The notes under the pieces were generated by a model that was given only the letters and a program-made list of their open reading frames with translations, was not told the origin of the DNA and did no database searches. The translations under genes were made by a program, and so were the position numbers. Positions 1-10,064 of a DNA stretch of 64,000 nt are shown in pieces. The DNA lies in assembly GCA_039545355.1 (NCBI GenBank), contig BCJJ01000010.1:505085-569084 (forward strand). Direction: 5' to 3'. Source of the stretch: Trichosporon coremiiforme (lineage: Eukaryota; Basidiomycota; Tremellomycetes; Trichosporonales; Trichosporonaceae). Every line of letters starts with the position of its first letter. Position 1 is the stretch's first letter.

Positions 1-37
1 CCCCCAAAACGAGTGTGGCACTTGCTAACATCCACAG

Positions 38-283
38 GGTGGTTCCATTCTCGCCTCGCTTTCGACCTTCCAGCAGGTGAGTCTTCTTCTGCAAGCTCCT
101 CTAACCTTTTTTAGATGTGGATCTCGAAGCAGGAGTATGACGAGGCTGGCCCGTCGTAAGTTTTGAAGCGAAATTGACGCATAATCGAACTCGGAGAGAT
201 TTTGCGACGATTTTGAGCCCCCTTAGGACCCTTGAGAAGAAAGCTAACATCTCCGCAGCATCGTCCACCGCAAGTGCTTCTAA
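38..283 (+). CDS. ACT1: Actin, C-terminal end (partial gene, enters from the left edge)
   Basis: Three coding exons (38-76, 115-155, 259-283) spell the invariant actin C-terminus. They read GGSILASLSTFQQ, then MWISKQEYDEAGPS, then IVHRKCF and a TAA stop at 281-283. Positions 1-37 are the end of an upstream intron (CTAAC branch at 24-28, acceptor CAG at 35-37). The two complete introns are 38 nt (77-114) and 103 nt (156-258), both with canonical donors. The Ser codon of GPS is split by the last intron. Actin is the ATP-binding cytoskeletal filament protein, and this tail packs at the barbed-end face of the monomer. Most of the gene lies outside the window. The identification is essentially certain because the tail is diagnostic. 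Exon boundaries are inferred from frame and splice signals. Confidence 0.97.
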
Positions 284-1360
284 GCGCATATCTAGATTTG
301 CGCAGGCGCAGACGCGGAGCCCGAGGATTCCAAGGTGCCGCCGACTCGCTCGGCGGTTTGTTAAGAGCCGCACAAGAAAGCGGCATAGCTAGTAGTCGAT
401 GCAACGGGTTCGTGAAGGTGAACTGGTGCTATGATGCCACAGGCACCTGCCTGTCAATACTGAAACCATCCGCAACCACGTAGAGACTACTCAAAGACAA
501 TACCTTCAGGCGCTCGCCAACTTGCTGTCATCATGGGCAGCCCCATGGCGGTCGTGGTGCATGCTTGGCTCGATGACAGGTCCGCAGAACAGGAGGCCTC
601 GGTTGATCACTCGTTCGCTGGTGGAGGTGTCTCAAACCCCTGCGCCCAGGCAGATTATGACGTGCGGCCTCCACTCGACTCGAGGTGCCCGCAGAGTACG
701 CCGCTACGCTGTGTGCACCGAGTGCTGGATGCATAACGAGGTTGGGGACGCGTGCCCGTCGCACCAGTTTCACCAACTCCTGGTTAACACGGGCGCGCGC
801 AGGACACGCACGGCCGCACAGGGGCGGACAAAGCTGGGCAGCCTGACCAAGCGCAGCTGCATGCCTTACCAGCATGCTGCGGTTGCTTCATGACGTTGCC
901 TGGCCGCACGTGGCACTCCTACAACTCGCATCGAGACGCCTCCACCCCAGTTGACCACTTGACGAGACCGGTTCAGATCTCGATCTCATCATCTCGCCGT
1001 CTCTCCTGTCTACCCCACGTCTTTCTTCGCCCTCATCGGTTGAACTTTTTGACTATGTTACATCCGATCATCATCCCCAAACCCACTAGTCGCTCCAATC
1101 GTCGCAGCGTCGTGAACGCATTCATCTCTCGACGCGCGACGAAACCTCCGGCTACTCAGTCCAGAGGAGCGGGACGAAACCAAGGCTGTGTGGCAGGGTG
1201 AGTGTCGGGATATCACGCTGCGCCTCGCTAAGCAGGAGTTGTGCGAAACAATCCGTCTCCCGGCGCTGTTTCCTGCAGCGCGACTCGCTTCTTGCGGGCG
1301 GGGACGTTGTAGTGATCTCCTCGATTCATGCTTCGTTGCTGGGTGATTCGGTTGGCGAGG
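284..1360. other. Gap between actin and the SAP-like gene
   Basis: About 1.1 kb downstream of actin with no gene I can support. It holds overlapping short ORFs on both strands between 522 and 893. One (533-736, plus) starts in a reasonable context (tcATGG) but encodes 67 residues with no family resemblance. The first part should contain the actin 3' UTR. The segment 1228-1360 follows the stop of the minus-strand gene and probably includes its 3' UTR. Confidence 0.5.
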
Positions 1361-1928
1361 TCAATCATCGTACCCGTTGTGCCCACGCCGTAAGTTGCGG
1401 ATCGCCACATCGTGCTTGTTGCCCTCAATTTCCAGTCCGCGTTCATGGCACAAATCGTTCAGCTCGTCCCAACGCTTGGAGCAGAGAGCTAGGTACCTCT
1501 CATCATCAACTGAGGCAATCAGCATCGCAGTCGAAGTGGCAAGCCTTACCGGGATCTCTTAGCTTATCATCCTCCATGGACAGCTGCCCTAGTCGGAGTC
1601 TCAGGTCCTGTTCAGTCCTAGCAGCAAGAGCTTCCTGTCCTTGGAGCAAGTCCCGACAGCCTTGCTTAGACAACGCATCGCTCAGGTCTTTCACGGGACC
1701 TTCGGCCAGGTCGAACTGGGAACGCTTGGAAAAGAATTGCGATTTAAGGTCTCTAATGGCCAGAGCGATGGGCGCAGGAACCGCGAAGAAGCGCTTGTTT
1801 GGAGACCCTTAGGCATATATCTGTTGTACCTCCTTTCTTTTAGCTCTCGAGCTCCGCAAGGTGGGCTGGAAGGACCCGAAGCAAAGCGTGCACTTCTCAC
1901 ACCTCAGTCGCTGGTGGACCTTATGCAT
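1361..1928 (-). CDS. Small protein with a C-terminal SAP-like motif (hypothetical, three exons)
   Basis: Reconstructed from three minus-strand exons: 1928-1830, 1793-1550 and 1509-1361, giving 163 residues. The second intron is convincing (GTAAGG donor, gattgcctcAG acceptor). It joins a helical, charged segment ending KLRDP to VDDERYLALCSKRWDELNDL. The last 35 residues fit a SAP motif: W-x-x-L-x-x-L-C-x-E-R-G-L, a short loop with GNK, then a second helix with IRNL. SAP motifs usually bind DNA or chromatin. The first exon (MHKVHQRLRCEKCTLC) has a small CxxCxxC cluster. Its 36-nt intron with a GTACAA donor is the weakest part of the model, and an alternative start with an intron further upstream is possible. 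The ATG is 145 bp beyond the MON2 stop, on the same strand. The function is not known. Confidence 0.5.
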
Positions 1929-2073
1929 ATACGTTGCCCCTCGTTCCCTCCCGGGCACAAAGTCTCGTTGGAGAACGGCGGCGAGGCATACCCAAGAAAC
2001 TAGATCAGCGCCGAATGAACACCGTGCAACAACTGCAGCCTTACAAGTCTTGCATGTCTATAGTGTGGATATG

Positions 2074-5000
2074 TTATCGCTGGCCCATGTACAGCTCCTC
2101 GCCGACGAGTTCGAGCGCACGTCTAGCCAGCTCGCGCGCCGACACCTCGACCATGTCCTCGTCCTCCTGCAGTCCTCCCACTACGTCCCCATTAATGCCC
2201 ATGTTCTGTCGTGGAGGAGCCTCATCGTCCAAGCCGTTCAGCCCAGCGTCGTCCGCCACATCTCTCCCGAACAACCTGTAGTATTCAGGCGGCGTGACCC
2301 ACATACTCGGTGCGGAGGGGACGAAGGCGAGTTGCAGGAGTAATGGGTAATACGCGAACAGATGAGCTCTCGGAGATTTAGCAGCGGCGACTTGTAATGG
2401 CGTCGCTGCGCCATTCCCAACCTTGCCCTCACTTGAGTTCGGGGAACGGGCAGGATCCGGGTTGCTCGCTTCGCCTGCGCCCCACATAGTCATGGTCACG
2501 AGGTGCGTGAGCACATACAGCAGCTCGTCCTCGCGTACCCTGATGTCAGCTCGACGAGTTTCGGGTCAAAGCTGGAACTTACCGGGAGAAAGGCATCTGG
2601 CCGCGCAGCTTTGCGTCGTCCAGGAACTGGCGCAGGGTTAGGTCGAAGCGTTTCAGGACAGCCAGCGCGAAGAGGGACGCGACGCGACGGCTGGCCTCCT
2701 CGCTGGCATCGGGGCCGGCGGGGCCCTCACTGCGTCCGGCGTTCTGGCGCGACTCGTTCTGCTCGTCACGTTTCGCCCCCGCGACCAGCTGGTCAAAGGC
2801 CCAGTACCGCACGCCCTCGCCGTCGTCGTTGACTGCCGGCGCTGTCGTCCCTCCGCTCGCCTCGACGTCGTAGTGGTACAACAGACTGGCGCGGCGTAGC
2901 GTCTCCGCGAACCGCTCCACGACCGCGGGCTTAAGCCTCGAATCCTTCAACCGCGTGAACAGAGCCCCGCGCATATTGTTCAGGAGCGGGAGGACAAACT
3001 CCTCGTCGTCGGGCAGGGGCTCCTCACCGCTGTCGGCCAGCAGCATGCCAGAGAACACGTCCATGATCGTGCCCCAGATCGCGTCGTAGCGCTCCTCGCT
3101 GAGGTCTTTGTCAAGGCCCTTGACTACGTGGGAAAGGACGCCAACAAAGGTGCGCATCGCGGTGCGCCACAATGGCTCGTCAGAGCCATACTTGCTCGCC
3201 GGGGGGCAGTCGTACTTCAGCTTGATCGGGAGGGAGAACGCTTTCAGGATCGACTCGACCGTCTCGTCCTCGTACAGCGACTTGTCGGAGGATACGGGGG
3301 CGAATACGTCGAGGATCTTCGGCATCGCGAACTTTGACAGAGCCACATAGCTCAGTTTCGGGTTGCCACTGCCTACGTACGCGAGGCTGGCGAACTCAGC
3401 CAGGTCGCAGAGCACGAGGTGCGCACCCAGCTGGGAGGACGCGACGAGCTCGGCCACGTCCTTCTGCAGCGGCGACATGACGTCCACGTCGGGCCTGTAG
3501 TCGGGCGACTTGGCGTATGTCACAAGCGAGCGGAGGATGTTCGAAAACTCCTTCAGGCGCTCGCCGTCCCACTCCAATTTCGCGTGCAGTAATGACGCAA
3601 CCTTGACGAGCACGACGAGGTTGTCCTGCGTGTACGGGTCGTCGTGGTGGTCCTTCAGCGCTCGGCCCAGGGCGACAAACGTGTCCCACGACGGGTCGAG
3701 GAGCGGGCTGCCCTTCTCCGCGACAGACAGGACGCGCTCGAGCACACGCACCGCCGCCGTGCCGCACTTCCTGGGCTCGTTCTTCCAGCTCTTCACGAGC
3801 AGGTCGAGAAGACACTGGTACACGTCCTTGGCGCCGGAGAGCGCCATGATCTGCGGCAGGAACTGGCCAAAGATGTTGCCAACGCTCGTGAGCGCGAGCA
3901 CCTGCGACTCGTCGCCCTGCATCGCCTCCATGAGCGGGAACACGACCTGGGCGAACACCTTGTCCCAAAGCTGGGGGCTGAGGCTGGAGCCATATAGCTC
4001 GACGCAGCGGAAGAGCGTCTGCATGGCCGAGGAGCGCACCTCGAGTCGCTGGTCGCGCGCCAGCGCCAGCAGCTCAGTCAGGAGGTACAGCCAGAGCTCC
4101 TTCGAGTCGCCCTGCACCGCGTCAGAGACGTTCCACAGTAGCCCGATCGCGTTCAGCGAGATGTTGACGTCGTCCGTCTGCCGCCCAAAGTACCCCAGGC
4201 ACACGATGCATTGCCGCATCGCGTCTGCGTCGAGGCTTGACAGGAAGTCGGTGCAGATAAGCGTCAGAGACGGGAACGCGATGCGCACGAGCGCCGCGTC
4301 GCCCTTGTGCGCCTGCGCGTCTTCGGGTCGCTTGCACACGTCGTTCAGCATGTCGAAGATCGTCGGCCACCCGACCTCGAGGCTGTGCCCGGACGACTGG
4401 AGGATGTGGTTCAGCGTCTCATATCCCGTGGACCGAACGTCATAGTCGGTCGCGACCGTGTGGGACACGGGGTTCACGTCGACAACTTTGGCGAGCACGT
4501 CGAAGATCTGATGCTGGACGCGCGCCTCGCACGCCGTCCGCAGTGAAAGCTGCAGGAACTCGGCCAGCGTGTCGGACGCCTGTACCCGGATCGGCGATGG
4601 GGCCGTCGTGTGCCGCGCCACGGCGATCAGGTGCTGCGTGATGACGCCCCACCCCAACTCGGGCGGCGACTGGACGAGGCGGTTCACGTTCAGGGTCGCG
4701 ACACTGCGCAGCTTGGCGAGCCCGAACGAGCGCTCCGACGACTTGCTGCTACTGCCGATACTGATGCCGCTGGTGCGCCTTCGCGGCTCCGCGGAGGGTC
4801 TTGGCAGCGTCTGTGCCGATGGGTTCTCCATGCCGATGACCTCGGCGCTGAGCTGGCACAGCGCACTGACGAAGACGATGAATGCGGCGTCATCGAGGTC
4901 GCGCGTGTTCTCGAACAGCTCGTTGACCGCGCTCTGGATCGACTCCGCGTCCAGGTCCTGCAGCATGTCGGGTCTCGGTGCGGTGGGCTCGAGGGATGGC

Positions 5001-7208
5001 GACTTGCTCGGGCTCACAGGCGACTGCACGTTTGGCCGGCGCGGTATGCGGCTAGCGTTCAAGAGATAGTTGGCGTTCTGCAGCGTCTCGAGCACGTCGT
5101 GCCACCCGGGCCCCATGCTGCCAGCGAGCAGCTGCGTGACCCCGATCAGACTCCGGAGGCACGCCAGGTTGCGCTCCGAAAGAGACGGCGGGCCAGTTGA
5201 TCCGCTGACTAGCGACTCAACCGTTAACGACGCTTTCGGCGGGGAGTCCATGTACGACTGCATCGCGGACATGACCGTCGGCGGGACGGCGCACCGCGCC
5301 AGCGTTTGAAGGAAGGCGTCACGTGGTGTACTCAAGTCCAGCGTGCCGCACGCAACGGTGAAGTCCTGCAGCGCAGCGAGCACCTCGACGAACAACTGGT
5401 CCGAAAGGTCGGTTGCAATGCTGTACGACAGCGCGGCGAGCAAGGCCGGCCACGCACTCTCCGCCAGCCCCTTAGACGTCTCGCGCGTCTCCTCGGATCC
5501 TATTCCCGTGAAGATGCTCTCGGCAATTGCGCACAGCGATTGCACGGCCAGGAGGTACACGTACGTCTCTGGGAAGGCTGGTGGCTCTGCCTTGTCATGC
5601 TGCTCGATCAGACGCTGCTTCACGCCCGAGTGGGCCCCGAGCCCGACCGCCGTCGGTCCCGACATGGCGCTCGAAACGGCGGAAGCACCTAGCGTCGCAG
5701 CCGACGCAACCATACCGATACCCATGTCGAGGTATCCCGAGTTGACGTGCTCGCTCGACGAGGTGGGGACGCCGAGACCATGCATCTGTGTGCCGACACC
5801 GAGCAGGGCCGGCTTCTCGTTAACCAGGTGTCCGAGCGCAGACACGAGCTTGGCGAAGAGCCTCGTGCCGCCCGCGTCGTCGTACTGCGTCCAGATATTC
5901 CGAAGCAGTGCCGGGTCGCCGCAGATACCTCTCAGAATCTCGAGCGCGAGTACGTGCATCCACGGCGCGACCATATCCTTCTTCGCAGGCTGCTTCTCCT
6001 CGTCCGGATCCCCCGCGCCCAACCGAATCAGAGTGAGCAGGTACGTCTCGACCTCGGTCGGGAGCTGGTCGGCGTAGCTGCGCACGAGGACGTAGAGTAG
6101 GCGGCAGATGCGGAGTGCGACGGGGAAAGACGGCTTCTCACCCTGCAACCGCAGAATCAACGGGTGCAGCGAGTGGCGCAGTAGGTGCACGAGCTCGGAG
6201 TGCTTCTTGACGACGCCCTCGTACCCGCTCAAGATGGACTCGATGAGCTCGAGCCCGAATGTGCGCTGCAGCGATTGCAGCTTAAGCATGACGGGCTTCT
6301 CCTTCTCGCTCGATGTCCACAGGCTCAGGCCCGATGCCGACGGCGCCGCCGCCGTCAGCACACACAGGTCACTCAGGATGTAGTATGCGTCCTTGACGGC
6401 GGGCGTGACCTGGACGTTCTCTGGCGGGTCAGAGGGGAGGGTGAGCGTCTCGGTCGGGTCGTCCTCGACGCTGACACGATCGAAGACGACCATGATCGCT
6501 TGCCGGAGCGTCGCCGCCGCGGTCGAGGATACGACGCTGACGCGGCTGTCCTGCAGCTTGAAGCAGAGCAGGAGCGCGGTGCCAAGCGTCTCCCCGTGCA
6601 TGTCGGTGCAGTACGTCAGCATGCTGAGCAGCGTCTGCAGGATCTTCAGCTGGATGTCGACCGCTTGTCCCGACACGGCGCCCAATGTCTGGAGCACGCC
6701 CGGGAGATGCTCGAGCGGCACGCCGCCGAGCGCGACTAGCCGCTGCAGCGCGGCTATGCTGATGCCGACAATCTTGGCGTTCTTCGTCTTGCACCCTAGG
6801 GTCATCGGAGCAAGCAGCTTGTCCGCGTTCGAGGCGAGCACGTCGCGCGACTGCGGGCCGGGCCGCAGGATCTCGAGCGCAGCCTCGCCGGCCTGGAAGT
6901 CAGCTCTACTCGAGTTCGCCGCTAGCTGCACGTTCCAGCCGCAGTACACAGCCAGCAATGACGTCGCTGCTTGCACCACTCACGTCCTTGACCTCATGGT
7001 TCCTCCGCTTGCTCTCGACGATGAGCTGCTGCAGTTCCGATACGAGGAGGTTGTGGTCCTGTCGGCGGAAGTTAGTGCGTCAAGGTGGAGGTCCAGTCAG
7101 CCAACGTGTACGGTCGATGTTCGCAGCGGCAAATGGGACGTGAAGCGGACGCGGGGAAGGCACACTGTCAGTATGATGCACACAAGCAGTCGTGTGGGAA
7201 CTCACCAT
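2074..7208 (-). CDS. MON2: Mon2-like large Arf-GEF-related scaffold, endosome-Golgi trafficking
   Basis: Predicted 1617 residues from four exons: 7208-7206, 7058-6984, 6892-2583 and 2539-2074. The N-terminus (LLVSELQQLIVESKRRNHEVKD) and the following KTKNAKIVGISIAALQRLV and LLLCFKLQDSRVSVVSSTAA segments are the DCB/HUS-type helical start of Mon2. The rest is a long HEAT-like helical array, with Ser/Pro-rich linkers around residues 640-760. Length matches fungal Mon2 (about 1600). The family lacks the Sec7 catalytic domain. It acts with Dop1 and the flippase Neo1 in sorting between endosomes and Golgi. The only upstream ATG that fits the frame (7208-7206) is followed at once by GTGAGT, so the first coding exon appears to be the ATG alone. 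A missed small exon in the 147-nt first intron cannot be excluded. FCY1 is transcribed divergently. Confidence 0.9.
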
Positions 7209-7574
7209 GGCCGCTGGTGCGGCTCCGTATCTGGGAGGATAGTCGGTCTGGTGGGTATTGTTGTGACGAGTCTGACGGCCGACGAGGCTCGTGGCTAGCG
7301 CAGCTAGTGGCCAGGGGCTCCTGGCACGGACTTCAGCCTGACGCGGCGACTGACGGCACCGCACTGCGGGGTAAGCCAGGCGTGTTATGTAATGTCATCA
7401 CTGGACGGCGCGCTCCGGACGGGAGCATTCTTGGTATACGGGTCGCCACCTACCCTGGCTGACGATAGGGCCAGGCGCACGTCTATTATCGGCACGTGCT
7501 GAGTGTGCCTGCATAAATTGTTGTGACACTGAGCATAGATAGCTGACTAGTTAGCGATAACACAACCAACCACC
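7209..7574. promoter_or_regulatory. Divergent promoter region between MON2 and FCY1
   Basis: A 366-bp spacer between two start codons facing away from each other, so it must carry both promoters and 5' UTRs. A weak TATA-like GCATAAATT sits at 7511-7519, about 60 bp before the FCY1 ATG, followed by GATA-containing sequence (GCATAGATAGC and GCGATAAC). No strong consensus box is visible for MON2. ORFs crossing this region are not conserved-looking. Confidence 0.6.
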
Positions 7575-8174
7575 ATGGCCGTCACCAAGGAGCATTACCC
7601 CGAGTTCATGAAGATGTGGGCTGTCTTTCCCCAGATGAAGCTGACAGCAGCGCCCACGAGCAGGCGCTCAAGAGCCAGAGCGAGGGCGGCATCCCCATCG
7701 GGTGAGTGGAGGCTTAGGCTTAGATAAGATGGACTGGGGAACTGACGACCAGCGCCGCTATCGTCCACCTTCCCACCGGCAAGGTCCTCGCCAAGGGCCA
7801 CAACCAGCGTGTCCAGCTCAACTCCAACATCCGCCACGGCGAGATGGACGCTCTCGAGAACCTCGGCCGCGTTAACGAGGGCGTCTTCCGCGAGTGCGCC
7901 ATGTTCACCACCCTCAGCCCCTGCATCATGGTGAGTTGTTACTGCGATACGTAAACTGACGCAGTGCTCCGGTACTTGCGTCCTGTACAAGTTCCCCCTC
8001 GTCGTCATGGCCGAGAACGAGAACTTTGTTGGCGGCGAGGACCTTCTCCGCGCCAAGGGCGTCGAGGTCGTCAACCTCCAGAACCCCGAGATCACCAAGA
8101 TGATGTCCGACTGGATCGCTGGCCCCGTCGGCCAGAAAGTCTGGAACGAGGACATCGGCGAGGTTACTGTTTAA
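7575..8174 (+). CDS. FCY1: Cytosine deaminase
   Basis: Four exons (7575-7615, 7651-7701, 7753-7930, 7965-8174) encode 159 residues, the usual length of fungal cytosine deaminase. The enzyme is a zinc hydrolase converting cytosine to uracil for pyrimidine salvage, and it also activates the antifungal 5-fluorocytosine. The zinc site is visible as HGEMDALE (His ligand and catalytic Glu) and as SPCIMCSGT (two Cys ligands), with the last intron falling inside the PCxxC motif. The GGIPIG and NEDIGEV segments are also typical of the family. The first intron is only 35 nt and ends in a CAGCAG tandem acceptor. The downstream AG gives FMKIAHEQALKSQSEGG, which aligns without gaps to the family. An NCS1 permease that could supply its substrate is at 22609. 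The 3' end converges on the next gene with 120 bp between stops. Confidence 0.95.
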
Positions 8175-8294
8175 GCGTAGCCACGCACATCATAGAGCTC
8201 ACGACGAGCGCATAGATAACACTAATCCTCAATGCATACAATCAACAATGTTCAATGACCGGTGATCCGAAACCCTGTCTTCAAATCGTACACG

Positions 8295-10064
8295 TCAGTC
8301 CTCCATCATGAGCCATTCACGGCTCCCAACCTTGATCTTGTTAGGGTCTTCATCATCGTCGTCACTCTCCTCCTTCGGCTTGCGCTTCGGGGGAGGTGGC
8401 GGGGGCGCAGCCTTCCCTGGACCGATGCTCCTATGCAGCGACTGTATCTTCAGCCGCTTCGACATGCCGGTCGGCCGTGCCTTCGGGAACTTGTTCAGCA
8501 TGCTTGCGAGGTCGTTTCGAGCTGCGATGTTAGCTATTAAGAACGAAAGCAGAGCTGTGGGCTTACCAGTCTTCCACTTGTAACCGTTCGGACCGGGGGT
8601 GCTCGGCTTGTCAGATGATGCCGGCGGGCTCCTCGACGGCTGGAGAGGTCGCGCAGCCGGTGTCGTGGGAGCGGGAGCAGCCGACGAGCCAGAGCTCGCT
8701 GGCGCTGGTGCGGGAGTGGTAGGTTGAGAGGGGGACGAGGATCGCAATGGTGCGGTCTGGGATGCTTCCTCTCTCTTGGTAGGCGAAGGCGCTCTTCGCG
8801 GCCCATTCGACGGCTGCGGCTCAATGACCACCTCGGCAGATCTCGGGGTAGGTTTGATGGGTGACGTTGATCCGGTGCTTATCACAGTGGCGGTAGGGTT
8901 CTCAGTCGCAGAACTGGGAGGAGCCGGAATGGGTCGCTCCGCACCCTCAGGGAGAGACGATGGTCGGTGGCTCGTCTGGCTGTTGCTCGACTGACTCGTC
9001 TTGGAAGTCTTCGTCGCTTTCGCCCGGGATTCGGTAGTTCGTTGCCGTTTCTTCTTGGGATCCTCGGGAGGTTCAGTCTCTCCAGCGTCGATCCGTCGTT
9101 GCAGCTCTGCCTTCTCCGCGGCTTCTCGAGCCTTCCTCTCGGCGCGTTTTCGCTTCCTCTCTGCCGCTGCTGCCGCCTCGTCCTCTTGTTTCTTCTGCAC
9201 TCGGGCCGAGCGCCGTCCGTTGGCAGAGGTGGCACTGCTTCCCGATGCAGGGGGAAGATCGAGAGACGAGGGCGGGAGAGCGGGGAGAGCGGGCGGCGGA
9301 AGGACCGGTACCGAGTTCTCGCCCACGGCAACACAGTCGTCTAAAAAGTCAATTGGGTCACGGGAAACCTCTCTCCTAGACCGTGGAACCACGACCTCGA
9401 CTAAAGATTGACGGGGTGATCTCCTGCGGGGAGAGTCGGGGCTGACAGGGTATGACTGTCGCGACCGGATTGGAGTGGCGGGCCCCGAGTAGGGCACTGA
9501 CGTGGACGATATCGAGTTGGACGCTGCAAAACAGTCAGCTCAGAGTCTCGTGAGATGCGCGGACCGCGTCCCGAGGAATGATCGCTTGTGGGCTAGATAG
9601 ACACGATGAGGAGCCGGTCACTGTGGGCCAAGTATGTGCCGAGCACACAGATAAGGAATCGCTCAATGTCTCGAAGAGTCCAACGGACCGAGGGGTGAGA
9701 CGTGATCGAGCACATGTGCCCTTTGCCCATCTTCTCTTGTTCCCTCAGTCGGTGGCAATGCTCCGAATCCCTGCAGCACGCACTCCGGCAGTGACGACGA
9801 TCAGACCACGCAGTGTTCCGTGGGTGCCCCCCCACGAGACAAGTCCCCAGCGCCTGCGCGAGACATGACTGATGGTGAGGCGGTAAGAGACTCACACTGG
9901 GCGGGGGCGGCGAAGGGTACTGCCGGACGCAGCTCGAGGTCTCGACTGTCGGCTGTGGTGGCGCTGGAGAGGGTGTAGGGCGAGATGTGAGCGAAAGCTG
10001 CTGCTTGCTGAGAGGATAACTCTAAAGCTCGTTGGAGCTCTGCCTGTTCTCTGCGGAGAGACAT
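8295..10064 (-). CDS. Unrecognised proline/lysine-rich protein with UIM-like N-terminus
   Basis: Modelled as three exons (10064-9896, 9523-8567, 8521-8295) giving 450 residues. Near the N-terminus, EQAELQRALELSSQQ resembles a ubiquitin-interacting motif (acidic, L-x-x-A-L-x-L-S), though the last acidic position is Gln. The middle is disordered and rich in Pro, Ser and Lys, with a strongly charged segment (RKRKRAERKAREAAEKAELQ) that is likely helical and nuclear-localising. The C-terminal 80 residues look like the conserved part: YKWKTARNDLASMLNKFPKA, then a proline run, an acidic DDDDED stretch and the end KIKVGSREWLMMED. A 45-nt intron (8566-8522) is in frame and hidden inside the ORF. The first intron, 372 nt, is long for this genome. 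An upstream exon beginning near 10214 (MSDASTSDS) could be joined through a poor donor, so the start is uncertain. I do not recognise the family. Confidence 0.7.
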
